Assembly: GCA_031378845.1 (NCBI GenBank)
Contig: JANNES010000001.1
Location: forward strand, 99,635 to 163,634
Direction: 5' to 3'
DNA length: 64,000 bases
Source: JAJNPS01 sp031378845
Lineage (GTDB): Bacteria > Pseudomonadota > Alphaproteobacteria > Rhodobacterales > Rhodobacteraceae
The first letter of the stretch is position 1, and every line of letters begins with the position of its first letter. Under the pieces are notes generated by a model. It ran no database searches. It was not told the origin of the DNA and saw nothing but the letters and a program-made list of their open reading frames with translations. The position numbers and the translations under genes are program-made. Of this stretch, positions 17,235-26,565 are shown piece by piece.

Positions 17235-19529
17235 CTACTGCTTCGCAAGGCTTTGTCCCAGCCGCATCAGGTTGATCGCCTCGGCGCGGTAACCGAACGC
17301 GTCCTCGCCCCGGCCTGACACGGCCAGCGCGATGGCGTCGTCCCAGCCCCAGTCACCCAGATAGGTCGACCCTTGCAGCAACTGCCCGAAGCCTGCCACA
17401 GCGGCAGCAAAGCGCGCCTCGTCGGTGGCAAGCTCCGTCCCGGTGATCGGCGTTTCGATCAGGGTCGACGTGTCGCTGCCCGGTGCCTTGTAGCGAAGGC
17501 GCAGGAAGCCGATCTCGGCGGGGACGCCGTCCGTCGCGGGGGCCGCCCCATAGCGCAGGGGATCGTTGCGAAGGGCAGCACTGCCCGGCGCCGTCACCTC
17601 ATAGATCGCCGTCACCTGATGGCCCGCCCCGATTTCGCCCGCATCGACGCGGTCGTTGTTGAAATCCTCGCGCGCCAGGGCACGCGTCTCATATCCGATC
17701 AGCCGGTATTCGGCGACGGCGGCGGGGTTCCATTCCACCTGGATCTTCACGTCATCGGCGATGGGGAAAAGCATTCCGGTCAACTGGTCTACCAGCACCT
17801 TGCGCGCCTCGGACAGCGTGTCGATGTAGGCGGCGGTGCCGTTGCCATTCTGCGCAAGCGACTGCATCACCGCGTCATCCAGATTGCCGCGACCAAAGCC
17901 GAGAACCGACAGATAGATGCCCGTCTCGCGCTGTTTGGCGACGTAAGCCTCCAGCCCTTCGGGGTCGGAGAGGCCGACGTTGAAGTCGCCATCGGTGGCC
18001 ACGAGAACCCGGCTGACTTCGCCATCCCCGGCCATGCGGGCGGCGACCTGATAGGCAAGCTCGATCCCCTCGGCCCCGGCGGTAGCGCCACCAGCAGCAA
18101 GGTTGTCGAGTGCGCGCAGGATCGTGTTGCGCTCTCTGGCGGCGGTCGGGGGCAAGATCTCACCCGCCGATCCGGCATAGGCCACCATCGCGACCTGATC
18201 CTCGGGGCGCAGTTCCGACAAGGCCAGCGCAATGGATTGCTTGAGCAGCGGCAACTTGTTCGGCTCGTCCATCGAACCTGACGTGTCGATCAGGAAAACC
18301 AGATTGAGCGGCGGGCGGTTGGCGATGGCGGGCAATGCCCCTTGCAGCCCGATCCGTACCAGTCGCGTGTCCGGGTTCCAAGGCGTCGGCATTACCGAGA
18401 TCGCAGCGGCAAAGGGGGCCACGTCGCCGTCGGGCGCTGGGTAGGTGTAGGGGAAATAGTTCACCATCTCTTCGATGCGCACGGCCTCTGCCGGGGGCAG
18501 GCTGCCCATCGACAGCGACTGGCGGATGATGGAATAGGACGCGGTGTCGGTGTCGATGGAAAAGGTGGAGACGGGTTCTGCAGCCGTCACCTTGACGGGG
18601 TTGAGATCGGCATTGGCAAAGGCTTCGGTGTTGGGTTCGGGCGGGGCGACAATGGCATCCATCGGTGCCGGAGCGATGCTGGCGGCAACTTCGGGCTGCG
18701 CGCGGGTGCGCAGGTCAGACTTGGCCTCGGCCATGTAGCCGTCGGTCAGCGGGGCTTCTGTGTCTGCCGACTCCGTCGCGGACGCAACGCCATAATCTGC
18801 GGCCTCAGCTTGCGGTACGGTCTGGGCCAAAGCATCGGCTTCCGCAGGCGCTGCGGGACTTTCGGTGCGTGGTGCCAGAAGGACCGCCGCGTCATCTGTA
18901 CGCGCGGCAGTTGCGGGAGCGTCGTTGCGTCCAAGCGGTGGCACCGGCTCGGCGGCGGCAAGGCCCTCAGACCGTGGTTTGGGCGCAAGGGCATCCCCGT
19001 GCGCAATTGCCGCGTCGGTCGTCGCATCGCGATGTACAAGGGGGGCCGCGTCTTCGGCCTTTCGTGGGGCTGGTAAGGCGTTTTGTAGAACCTCTTGCTC
19101 CGGGGTTGTCGAAGGCTCTGACTTCGGAGCCACAACCACCGGAACCTGCGGATTGATCGTCTCGGTCGGGGCGGCATCCGTGCCTTGCGTTTTGGGCAAC
19201 GGGTCGGAATCAACGATCACGCCCCCGGTTTGCCCACCTTGGGTCAAACTCCCCGGCGGCAGCATGATAACTACCCCCAGACACAGGGCCGCCACGGATG
19301 TCGTGGCCACAAGGCTCGGGCGCAGATTCAGGTTCGATAGCATGGTCTTCACTCCCATCCAGAAACCCGCCCGGCTTGGACGGTCCTGACTGGGACGTGG
19401 CTGATCGGTACTTCCTTGGAACCGGTCGAAATTTTCCATCGCCAGCCGTAGGGTCGCGGCGCGCTGGTCGCCGTCGGGTGCAGGCGTCGCCCGCAATGCG
19501 GCGCGCAGGGCGTCAAGATCGTCGGTCAT
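17235..19529 (-). CDS. VWA (YfbK-like) membrane protein coupled to an ECF sigma factor
   Basis: A 764-residue protein. A short cytoplasmic N-terminus (MTDDLDALRAALRATPAPDG) precedes one membrane helix near residues 68-88 (VATTSVAALCLGVVIMLPPG). A long Pro/Ala/Glu-rich linker follows, then a VWA domain with metal-site motif DTSGSMDEP near residue 412 and VLVATDGDFNVG. The region before it (FSIDTDTASYSIIRQSL, EEMVNYFPYTYP) and the C-terminal segment match the YfbK/DUF3520 family. The ATG at 19529 has a GGAGG Shine-Dalgarno sequence and overlaps the sigma-factor stop by 4 nt; the in-frame upstream extension lies within the sigma gene. The cytosolic N-terminus plus one helix is the layout of a membrane anti-sigma factor, which is an inference. 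Confidence 0.88.
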   Translation of the reverse strand: MTDDLDALRAALRATPAPDGDQRAATLRLAMENFDRFQGSTDQPRPSQDRPSRAGFWMGVKTMLSNLNLRPSLVATTSVAALCLGVVIMLPPGSLTQGGQTGGVIVDSDPLPKTQGTDAAPTETINPQVPVVVAPKSEPSTTPEQEVLQNALPAPRKAEDAAPLVHRDATTDAAIAHGDALAPKPRSEGLAAAEPVPPLGRNDAPATAARTDDAAVLLAPRTESPAAPAEADALAQTVPQAEAADYGVASATESADTEAPLTDGYMAEAKSDLRTRAQPEVAASIAPAPMDAIVAPPEPNTEAFANADLNPVKVTAAEPVSTFSIDTDTASYSIIRQSLSMGSLPPAEAVRIEEMVNYFPYTYPAPDGDVAPFAAAISVMPTPWNPDTRLVRIGLQGALPAIANRPPLNLVFLIDTSGSMDEPNKLPLLKQSIALALSELRPEDQVAMVAYAGSAGEILPPTAARERNTILRALDNLAAGGATAGAEGIELAYQVAARMAGDGEVSRVLVATDGDFNVGLSDPEGLEAYVAKQRETGIYLSVLGFGRGNLDDAVMQSLAQNGNGTAAYIDTLSEARKVLVDQLTGMLFPIADDVKIQVEWNPAAVAEYRLIGYETRALAREDFNNDRVDAGEIGAGHQVTAIYEVTAPGSAALRNDPLRYGAAPATDGVPAEIGFLRLRYKAPGSDTSTLIETPITGTELATDEARFAAAVAGFGQLLQGSTYLGDWGWDDAIALAVSGRGEDAFGYRAEAINLMRLGQSLAKQ

Positions 19530-20095
19530 GCCCTTGCCTCCTTTTTCCACTGCGCTTTCAGGCGCTTTTTCACTTCGGACATCCGCCAGGCGATGGTGCC
19601 TTCGGACAGTCCCAGCACCGCACCCGCCTGGACTTGCGTCAACTCCTCGCCCAGAACCAGCGCCACGGTGTCGCGCAACTCCGGTGGCAGCAGCGTCATG
19701 GCCTGCGCCAGCCACGCTTGGGCATCTCGCTCCACCGCGATCTCGTCCTGCCGGGCCAGTTCCCAGTCGCCCCAGCCATCGGCGGCACGGCTCCGCACTG
19801 CCTGCCTGCGCCGCCGGTCATGGGCTGCATTCAGCGTGACGCGGTAAAGCCAGGTCGTCAGCTTTGCCTCTGCCCGCCACGCGCGCAGCTTGGCGGGCAG
19901 GGCGGCAAAGATGTCTTGCGTCAGGTCCTCGGCCTCGGCCTTGGAGCCAGTCAATCGCCAGGCAAAGCCGAAAACACGGTCATAATGGCGGTGCACCAGC
20001 GCCGAAAACGCCGCGCGTTCGCCACCGCAGGCCGCAAGGGCCAAATCCTCGTCGGGCACATCCATCCGCATTACGTTAGATGAGACGCGGGCCAC
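19526..20095 (-). CDS. ECF-type RNA polymerase sigma factor
   Basis: A 189-residue extracytoplasmic-function sigma factor. Region 2 spans about residues 17-95 (AAFSALVHRHYDRVFGFAWRL, AEDLTQDIFAALP, LTTWLYRVTLNAAHDRRRR). Region 4 spans about 130-180 (LPPELRDTVALVLGEELTQ, LGLSEGTIAWRMSEVKKRLK). The GTG start at 20095 is favoured by AAGGA 7 nt upstream; an ATG at 20071 is an alternative. It overlaps the VWA gene downstream (ATGA) and follows the BciB-like gene by 33 bp on the same strand. The signal it answers is unknown, probably an envelope cue sensed through the VWA protein. Confidence 0.92.
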   Translation of the reverse strand: MARVSSNVMRMDVPDEDLALAACGGERAAFSALVHRHYDRVFGFAWRLTGSKAEAEDLTQDIFAALPAKLRAWRAEAKLTTWLYRVTLNAAHDRRRRQAVRSRAADGWGDWELARQDEIAVERDAQAWLAQAMTLLPPELRDTVALVLGEELTQVQAGAVLGLSEGTIAWRMSEVKKRLKAQWKKEARA

Positions 20096-20128
20096 GGGGC
20101 AATCCTTGGTGGCCGTCGGAAAAAAACT

Positions 20129-21370
20129 TCAGTCCGCAGGCTTGTCGCTGCGAACCTCGTCCGGGGCCGGCGTCAAGCCGTAACGCGCGGCGATCTTCCA
20201 GACATGGCCGGGCACCATATTCTTGATCCGCGCAGGATGCGCCCGGCGCAGGTGCAAGACCGTCTCGACGGCCTTCATCTCCAGTCGCGCGCGGGCGAAC
20301 TCCAACCCCTTCGGCCCGATGCGTGGTTGCAGCCAGGCCATCAGGGGCCGCAACCAGTCAGGCATCCGGCGCAACGGCAGACCGCCCGCCGCAAGCTTGG
20401 TATTGGCCATGAATCCGCGTACGGCGCCCTCGCGTTTGCCCTTGTCGGTGAGGGCGCGCGTGGTCAGCCGGTCGGCGAGTCCGGCCAGCAATTCCGCGCC
20501 ACGGTCATTGCGCACAATCACCCATTGGTCGCCATCGCCGCCCATATAGCCCACGGTGATGTCCGACAGCCGGTTGGTATAATCAACGCAGGTCTTGCAG
20601 GTCATCGGAAAGAAATCGGCGGGCAGCGTGGACAGCGGCAGTTTCAGAAACGGGATCAGCCGGTGCGGGCGGCCATCGTCATAGCGGATCTCCACCCGGT
20701 AATCGGCGCGAAACTCGAGGTAGCTCACCCGATCCGGGGTGGCATCGACCAGTGCCAGGAACCGGTGGAAATGCGCGGTGGTGGTGTTGTCCGAACAGGG
20801 CGTGCCGATCACATAGATCCGCTCGAATCCCAGTTCTGCCTCCAACGCGCGCAGGGCGTAGATCTGGCACGGAATGCCGATGACAGCGATCCGCCTATGC
20901 CCCGCCGCGCGTGCGGGTTCCAGCAAGGCCAGCGTCGGCGCATAGCCCATCCGCATCCCCCGCGCCCCCGCCATCGCGGCAGGTTCGGTGATCAGCACCG
21001 GCCGGGGTTTCCAGCGGTCTTCGGGGTCTGGTCCCACCGCCAGCACGGCCGTGACCAGCCCCGCCTCCAGCGCGTGTGCGGCGAGTGCGGTGGTGATGCC
21101 CGTCCATTGCGCATCCGGTGCAGGCGGCGCAAGGCGCGCGCGCAGCATTGCTTTGGTGACACCGAAAAAGTCCTCATCGGTCGCATGGTTTGGCTGGCGG
21201 CCATGTACCCTTGACTCAAGTGTCGGATAGTCGGGTTGGATGAATTGGCACGCCCTCCCGCAGGCCTTGCCATCGCCCATCCGTGAGATACCGCAATCCG
21301 TGCAAAGCCCCGGCCGCGCATCCCCGCCGATCTGCGGGGCAACAAGGCCGGGTATCTCCGTGTCTTTCAT
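20129..21370 (-). CDS. BciB/FrhB-like Fe-S protein (coenzyme F420 hydrogenase beta subunit family)
   Basis: A 413-residue FrhB-family protein, closest in motif pattern to BciB, the ferredoxin-dependent divinyl-chlorophyllide 8-vinyl reductase. Cysteine motifs are CTDCGIS and CGRACQF near the N-terminus, GIPCQ and GTPCSDN in the middle, and MTCKTCVDYTN near residue 265, enough for [4Fe-4S] clusters, with a probable flavin site. No bacteriochlorophyll gene is seen within this window, so the substrate should not be assumed. The ATG at 21370 is preferred; a GTG at 21382 is in frame. It precedes the ECF sigma gene by 33 bp. Confidence 0.82.
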   Translation of the reverse strand: MKDTEIPGLVAPQIGGDARPGLCTDCGISRMGDGKACGRACQFIQPDYPTLESRVHGRQPNHATDEDFFGVTKAMLRARLAPPAPDAQWTGITTALAAHALEAGLVTAVLAVGPDPEDRWKPRPVLITEPAAMAGARGMRMGYAPTLALLEPARAAGHRRIAVIGIPCQIYALRALEAELGFERIYVIGTPCSDNTTTAHFHRFLALVDATPDRVSYLEFRADYRVEIRYDDGRPHRLIPFLKLPLSTLPADFFPMTCKTCVDYTNRLSDITVGYMGGDGDQWVIVRNDRGAELLAGLADRLTTRALTDKGKREGAVRGFMANTKLAAGGLPLRRMPDWLRPLMAWLQPRIGPKGLEFARARLEMKAVETVLHLRRAHPARIKNMVPGHVWKIAARYGLTPAPDEVRSDKPAD

Positions 21371-21724
21371 CGTGATCCCCACCCCCGGCCTGCCACGTCA
21401 CGGCCAGAAACGGCATGATTGCCAGAAGAATGCATTGCTGGCCAGCGCCGCCGCGCCGGGTGCCTTTGCGACACGGCGCGCACCATCCGGTTTGGGTCGG
21501 GAACGCCGACCTCAAGCATTTGTACGTCAGCAACCAGATCGCTGCCGCAGCAACCAAAAGACTACAGGCAAAGGTCATGGGGCGTGAGGTGACAGCCCCT
21601 TGATTGACCTCGCAGGTGTTCGCCCGTCTGACAAGAAACGTTCCGTCCTTGAGTCTTTGCACGGCTTGTCACCACCGTGTGGGCTGGCATGAGCTTGCCA
21701 CGATTTTCCAATGCTCCGTGATAC
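21371..21724. other. Divergent intergenic region (354 bp)
   Basis: Gap between the divergently transcribed BciB-like and DUF3857 genes. It must hold both promoters, but I see no convincing -35/-10 pair or palindrome. A minus-strand frame starting at 21578 begins with a hydrophobic stretch (SLLVAAAAIWLLTY) but lacks a Shine-Dalgarno sequence and runs 150 bp into the BciB-like gene, so it is not called. Confidence 0.5.
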
Positions 21725-23665
21725 ATGCGTTTGGTTGCCATTGTCGTTTGCGCGGTCCTGACGTCGGTCAACGCCGCGTTTGCCCAAGGCTTTTCGCGCG
21801 CCGACCCTCCCGAATGGATCGAGGTCCTTGACCTTCCGCAGGTGTCGCCCGACTTGCTGCCATTGGCACAGGGCGGGGTCTATTACATTTTGGGTGACCG
21901 CCAGATCCGCTGGGACGGCGATTGGGAATCCGATTATTACCGCAACGCGTTCAAGATCATCGACCGCGCGGGTCTGGATGAAGCCGCGACGATCCAGTTC
22001 AGCCACAACCCCGCGTTCGAAGAGGCGATCCTGACCCGACTGCAAATCGTGCGCGGCGAGCAGGTGCTCGATCTGCGTGACAGCCTGCCATTCGAGACCT
22101 ATCGGCGCGAAACCCGTCTTGATGAGGGGATCATCGACGGGTCCCTTACGACGGTCATCCAGGTCCCGGATCTGCGGGTCGGCGACATTCTGGACACGGC
22201 CTGGATTCTGCGCGGCAGGTCGGCTGTGCCGGGGACACCTCGCGGCGATACCGGGCGGCTGGAATTCGGCGAGCCGGTCAGCCGCGAACGCATGGTGGTC
22301 CATTGGCGCAAGGACGCCCCCATCTTCATCGGTGCGTTGCCCGAAGGGACGGGCGTGACCTACAGCACGCGGCCCGGTCGCACAGGTGAGGTCATTCACG
22401 AATGGCAAGCGGTAAACCTGCCGCCCGTGACCCTCGAAGACAGCACGCCAATCGAGATCGATGTGCGTGCAAAGGTTCGTTTTTCATCTGAACCTGACTG
22501 GAGCACGCTGTCGGCGACGCTCAGCCCTTATTACCTTGCCGACTATCCATTGCCTCTTGCATGGCAGGCAAAAATCGACGCCATCAGGGCAGAGCACCCG
22601 ACCGACGCCGCCCGCGCGACGGCGGCGTTGCGTCTGGTTCAGGACGAGTTGCGCTATGTCTCGTTGTCCGTCGGGGCGGGGGGTTACTTTGCCCGCCTGC
22701 CCGAAGAGGTGATCGCCACCGGCTTTGGCGACTGCAAGGACAAGGCCCTGCTTTTGCGGCTGATGTTGCACGCTCTGGGGATTGACGCCTACGTGGCGCT
22801 TGCCGACATCGACGAAGGTTACGGCCTTGTGCTGGAAATGCCGGGTCTGGGGGCGTTTGACCATGCCATCGTGATGGCCCGCATCAATGGCAAACCGATC
22901 TGGATGGATGCCACGGCCACGCATGAGGGCGGGATGGTCGACACAGCGCCACCACCCGACTACGGCTTTGCGCTGCCGCTGAAAGGGCCCTCGCAGACCC
23001 GGCTGGAACCGATCCTGATCGATCCGGCGACCCATTGGCGGGTCGAGGTCGAAGAGGCTTACGCGTTCAAGTTTACCGGTGTTTTTCTCAAGGTGGCGTC
23101 GGTCTATCGGGGCGCTGCCGCGAATGAGCGACGGCGCGACTTTGCGGTGACGCCGCTGACATCAAAGTCGGACGATTACCTGCGGTTCTATGCCGACCGC
23201 TATCCCGGCCTGCAGGTTCTTGCGCCGCTTGCGCTGGAAGATGATCGCACGGCCAATCGCCTTGTGGTCCGCGAATCCTATTTCCTGCCGTCACCGGCGC
23301 TTTATCGCAACGGTCTGCGAGAGGATTTCAGCTTTTCCGCCGAGAACTTTGCCGGCAACCTTCCCGACGTCGATACCGGTCGGCGCAAGGCACCGCTCTA
23401 CACAGGGGGTGCTTCGGCGCATTTGCACACGATCACCGTCAAGGGCGCGCCGATCAGTTTTGATACGCCAGAGGGACGGCACATCTCGAACGACGCCTTC
23501 GACTTCCTGCTTGAGACCACCTCCGACGACGATGGGGGCATGTCGATGATCTGGACCTATCAACGCAAAGGCCCGACGGTCGCGGCGGCAAACGTGGCGA
23601 ATGTGATCCGGGACGCAAGAGAGGTGGGCGAGCTGGTCTGGTGGACCTGGAGTCTGGTGCCTTAG
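21725..23665 (+). CDS. DUF3857 and transglutaminase-like domain protein, exported
   Basis: A 646-residue protein with a signal peptide (cleavage near AAFAQ21). The N-terminal DUF3857 domain spans about residues 50-220, with RRETRLDEGIIDGSLTTVIQ and VPDLRVGDILDTAW. A transglutaminase-like domain follows at about 285-400, with a plausible Cys-His-Asp triad: Cys near 337 in GFGDCKDKA, His near 379 in AFDHAIVM and Asp near 393 in IWMDATA. Such proteins are usually periplasmic or surface-exposed and of unknown substrate. The Shine-Dalgarno sequence is weak. A strong hairpin (23698-23744) lies 32 bp downstream. Confidence 0.9.
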   Translation: MRLVAIVVCAVLTSVNAAFAQGFSRADPPEWIEVLDLPQVSPDLLPLAQGGVYYILGDRQIRWDGDWESDYYRNAFKIIDRAGLDEAATIQFSHNPAFEEAILTRLQIVRGEQVLDLRDSLPFETYRRETRLDEGIIDGSLTTVIQVPDLRVGDILDTAWILRGRSAVPGTPRGDTGRLEFGEPVSRERMVVHWRKDAPIFIGALPEGTGVTYSTRPGRTGEVIHEWQAVNLPPVTLEDSTPIEIDVRAKVRFSSEPDWSTLSATLSPYYLADYPLPLAWQAKIDAIRAEHPTDAARATAALRLVQDELRYVSLSVGAGGYFARLPEEVIATGFGDCKDKALLLRLMLHALGIDAYVALADIDEGYGLVLEMPGLGAFDHAIVMARINGKPIWMDATATHEGGMVDTAPPPDYGFALPLKGPSQTRLEPILIDPATHWRVEVEEAYAFKFTGVFLKVASVYRGAAANERRRDFAVTPLTSKSDDYLRFYADRYPGLQVLAPLALEDDRTANRLVVRESYFLPSPALYRNGLREDFSFSAENFAGNLPDVDTGRRKAPLYTGGASAHLHTITVKGAPISFDTPEGRHISNDAFDFLLETTSDDDGGMSMIWTYQRKGPTVAAANVANVIRDAREVGELVWWTWSLVP

Positions 23666-23697
23666 CACGCGCTGATCCGTCCGGCCAAAAACAAGTT

Positions 23698-23744
23698 GCC
23701 CCGCCGCAAGACAACCGCTGGGGAAGTCGGTTGCGCGGCGGGGC
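23698..23744. terminator. Long hairpin between two convergent genes
   Basis: GCCCCGCCGC (23698-23707) pairs with GCGGCGGGGC (23735-23744). Inside, CAACCG (23712-23717) pairs with CGGTTG (23728-23733). Read on the minus strand, the stem is followed within 10 nt by a TTTTT run, so it best fits the minus-strand peptidoglycan-binding gene, but it could stop the plus-strand DUF3857 transcript too. Confidence 0.6.
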
Positions 23745-23825
23745 GACCCGACCCCTTGCTGCGCGTCTGTCCAGGGAGGTCAGACGATCAGTGACTGCGG
23801 GTCGGGATCGACATACAGGCCAGGA

Positions 23826-24323
23826 TCAGAAAATCAGCCCGTCATAAAGCGTATAGGAGCCGCCCGTGGTTTCCAGATTGCGGATCGCACCCTCGTCGCG
23901 GGCATAGGCCACGATGGCGCGGTAGGTCGCAGGACCAAAGGCACCATCGGCGCCGCCGGAATAGTAACCATAGGCGGCAAGACGTTTCTGGATCAGGCGA
24001 CGTTCCGAACTGGAATAGCTTTGAAAGGCACGCGCAGCGGCAGAGCTGTAGATTGACGCCGTGGGCTGGTGATAGGTGGGCGCGCGATAGACCGGCTGCG
24101 GTTGCGGGTCCGCATAGTACATCGGTGCCGGGCGGCGGTTGTTGCGCTTGTTGTTCTTGATGATCTCGCCAACGATGATGGCGGTGGCGACGCCTGCGAC
24201 AAAGTTCTGTTCCTTCTCACCCCAGGCATGGGCGGGGGTCACCGGGATTGCGACGATAGACAGGGCGGCGACGGCCGCGATGGCGGTTCGTTTGATGGTC
24301 ACAAGAGCAGTTGCGGGCAGCAT
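23826..24323 (-). CDS. Exported protein with peptidoglycan-binding domain
   Basis: A 165-residue protein. A signal peptide (AAVAALSIVAIPVTPAHA) is followed by a short stretch with FVAGVATAIIVGEIIKNNKR, a Pro/Tyr-rich linker, and a C-terminal PG_binding_1-like domain (RLIQKRLAAYGYYSGGADGAFGPATYRAIVAYAR, about residues 100-135). The ATG at 24323 has AAGGA 6 nt upstream; an earlier in-frame ATG has no such support. It probably attaches to or senses the cell wall. It is a single gene between the DUF3857 hairpin and a 195-bp AT-richer gap. Confidence 0.82.
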   Translation of the reverse strand: MLPATALVTIKRTAIAAVAALSIVAIPVTPAHAWGEKEQNFVAGVATAIIVGEIIKNNKRNNRRPAPMYYADPQPQPVYRAPTYHQPTASIYSSAAARAFQSYSSSERRLIQKRLAAYGYYSGGADGAFGPATYRAIVAYARDEGAIRNLETTGGSYTLYDGLIF

Positions 24324-24518
24324 GGTGCATCCTTTCGGGGTATGATCTCTCGCCCCAAGGTCGGGGCATGACCACCACATGGGGTTGGACCGCCGCGCTA
24401 TGCAAAATCGCGATATTGCTATCTGATAACGCTCATACTTTCAATGGCTTGAACAAACATCACGTCGCGAGTGCAGAATCTGATGACACCTTGAAACGTG
24501 CGATCAGCACGGGTCTGG

Positions 24519-25643
24519 CTATTCGTATTCGGCCAAACAGGCCGCAAGCCGCCGCAATCCGTCTTGCAAGTGCACGCCCGGACCACCACCCACCCCCAGA
24601 CGTACATGCTGCGGCATTCCATAGGCCGTACCGGGCAGAAGAAATGTCCGATATGGCGCAGCAAGCAGCCGCCGGGCAAACGTTTCGGCCTCGATCCGGG
24701 TCAGCCGGGCAAGGCCGATCAGGCCAGCTTCGGGACGTGTCCACGACAGGTGCGGCTGGTCTTCGACAAAACGGTCAAGCACGGCAAGGTTTGCCAGACC
24801 TTCTGCCCGCGCCGTCGCCAGCGATGTCGCCAACCGTTCAGGGCGCAACGCGATCTCGGCGATGGTTTCGCCCAAGACATTCATGATCTCAGAGCTGTTC
24901 TCGCGCAGGATCATCGCGTCGCGGACCAGCCCCGCATCACCGCTGATCAGCCAACCGGTGCGCAAGCCTTGCAGCCCCAAAGCCTTGGAAACCGACCCCG
25001 TGGTGATGCCGCGCGCATAAAGACCCGCCACGGATGGCGCGCGAACGCCCGCCCATTCCAGCCCGGCATAGACCTCGTCGACCAGGAGATACGCGCCCAC
25101 CCGGTCGGCGATCGCCACGATCCGCGCCAGATCCGCTGCGGGCATCAGTCTGCCAGTCGGGTTGTTGGGGTTGGTCAGAAAGATGAGTTTTGTCTTGGCC
25201 GTGACGACGGCGGCCAGTGCATCGGGGTCAAGATGCCAGCCGTCCTCTTCGTGCCGCGTCACCGTGCGCAATGTGGCCCCAACAGCATCCGCCATCACCG
25301 CCGCCTGCGGCCAACCGGGCATTTCAGTGACAATCTCATCCCCGGGCGACAGCAGCTGGCGAAAGACCAGATAGTTCGCCTCGGACGCGCCCGCGGTGAT
25401 CAGCACATCATCGGGGTGGCAAAGACTACCTAGCCCCGCCTGATCAAGCACGCGTTGCCGCAAGGCGGGCAGGCCTAGAAAGCTTTTGCCGTTCCAGTCC
25501 AGCGACAGACCCGGATCAAGATCGTTCAAGAAATCGCCCAAGGTCGGCGAACGGGACAAGGAAAAACCAATGAAGCATTCCGGGGGTGCTGCCGCCGTGG
25601 TCTCCAGCAGGTACTCAAAAAGCTTGTGAATGGTGACTTTCAC
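24519..25643 (-). CDS. PLP-dependent class I/II aminotransferase
   Basis: A 374-residue fold-type I aminotransferase. Visible motifs are LTNPNNPTG near residues 165-172, LLVDEVYAGLEW near 205-215 and the PLP lysine in TGSVSKALGLQGLRTGW near 245. The GTG start at 25643 overlaps the upstream SDR stop by 4 nt (GTGA), which decides the start against a longer in-frame ATG. Substrate specificity cannot be read; the N-terminus (HKLFEYLLE) is not that of classical AspC/TyrB enzymes. Coupling to an SDR suggests a two-step alcohol/ketone to amine conversion, which is inference. Confidence 0.88.
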   Translation of the reverse strand: MKVTIHKLFEYLLETTAAAPPECFIGFSLSRSPTLGDFLNDLDPGLSLDWNGKSFLGLPALRQRVLDQAGLGSLCHPDDVLITAGASEANYLVFRQLLSPGDEIVTEMPGWPQAAVMADAVGATLRTVTRHEEDGWHLDPDALAAVVTAKTKLIFLTNPNNPTGRLMPAADLARIVAIADRVGAYLLVDEVYAGLEWAGVRAPSVAGLYARGITTGSVSKALGLQGLRTGWLISGDAGLVRDAMILRENSSEIMNVLGETIAEIALRPERLATSLATARAEGLANLAVLDRFVEDQPHLSWTRPEAGLIGLARLTRIEAETFARRLLAAPYRTFLLPGTAYGMPQHVRLGVGGGPGVHLQDGLRRLAACLAEYE

Positions 25644-26377
25644 CGCACATCGCGCCCCTGGTTCAAAATGATGACGTTGCCCGAAGAAACATCCCCCGCA
25701 TCCGAGATCAGGAACCCGACCCATGCTGCGATCTGATCAGGCTGCATCGCAGACCCATGCGGCATTGCGGAAATTGCGCGGGCCAGAACATCCTCGGTCA
25801 GGACGTTGAACAGGGGCGTCTCGGTCATCGCGGGGGCAATGGAGTTCACGGCGATCTTGTCGCGCGCGTAGCGGCGGGCAAGGTCCTTGGTCAGTGTGTC
25901 CATTGCAGCCTTGGAGGCGCGGTAGTGCGGAGGGTCGAACACGTCGAAATTGTAGGCCCCGTTCGAAGAGATATTGACGATCTTGCGCACGCCCGCGCGG
26001 CCCGCCATGGCCTTCACGGCCTGCTGACAGCAATGGAAGGCCGAGGAGAAATTGACCGCCATCTGCCGGTCCAGTTCTGCGGCCGAAATCTCTGGAAAGT
26101 CGGACATGAAGCAGGTACCGGCGTTGTTCACCAGCACATCGACGCCACCGAACCGGGCGCTCGTCCGCTCGAACAGATCCGTGATGGCATCGGGATCGGT
26201 CAGATCGACCGCTTCGGGCGTGAAATCCATCAGGTCGGCGGCCATCGACAGCAAGGCAGGCCCGTCGATGTCCACGCCCACGACGTGCAGACGATCCGTC
26301 AGCAGGCGGTCGCAGATCGCCCGCCCCATGCCGCCAGCGGCGCCGGTGACGACTGCAATGCGCGACGACGTGATCAT
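25640..26377 (-). CDS. SDR family NAD(P)-dependent oxidoreductase
   Basis: A 245-residue classical short-chain dehydrogenase. The cofactor motif TGAAGGMGRAI is at about residues 11-21, NNAG near 85-88, the catalytic serine in NISSNGAYNF near 135 and YRASK near 150. Length and motifs are complete. It is followed by a coupled aminotransferase. A decayed SDR lies upstream on the opposite strand but is not an obvious recent duplicate of this gene. Substrate unknown. Confidence 0.9.
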   Translation of the reverse strand: MITSSRIAVVTGAAGGMGRAICDRLLTDRLHVVGVDIDGPALLSMAADLMDFTPEAVDLTDPDAITDLFERTSARFGGVDVLVNNAGTCFMSDFPEISAAELDRQMAVNFSSAFHCCQQAVKAMAGRAGVRKIVNISSNGAYNFDVFDPPHYRASKAAMDTLTKDLARRYARDKIAVNSIAPAMTETPLFNVLTEDVLARAISAMPHGSAMQPDQIAAWVGFLISDAGDVSSGNVIILNQGRDVR

Positions 26378-26565
26378 GGGGGGGCTCCTTGATGCGGCAC
26401 AGACCAGAGCCTAGGCCAAGGCCGGTGCCGGCTCAATCCCGCGAAAGCGGAATGCCAGCCGCGAATTGCGCCCGGGGCCAAGCCCCGATGGCTTGCAGGA
26501 TCGGCTGAAGGGTTCCGCCATCCCGGCTCAGGCAGGGTGCGTTCGACGCACGGCGGCATCGTCGG

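Noticed and set aside
21216..21578. Possible minus-strand small membrane protein starting at 21578
   Set aside because: There is one hydrophobic stretch but no Shine-Dalgarno sequence, and it would overlap the BciB-like coding region by about 150 bp in another frame.
26374..26559. Short minus-strand frame upstream of the SDR gene
   Set aside because: Pro/Arg-rich composition without any motif; it overlaps the SDR start.
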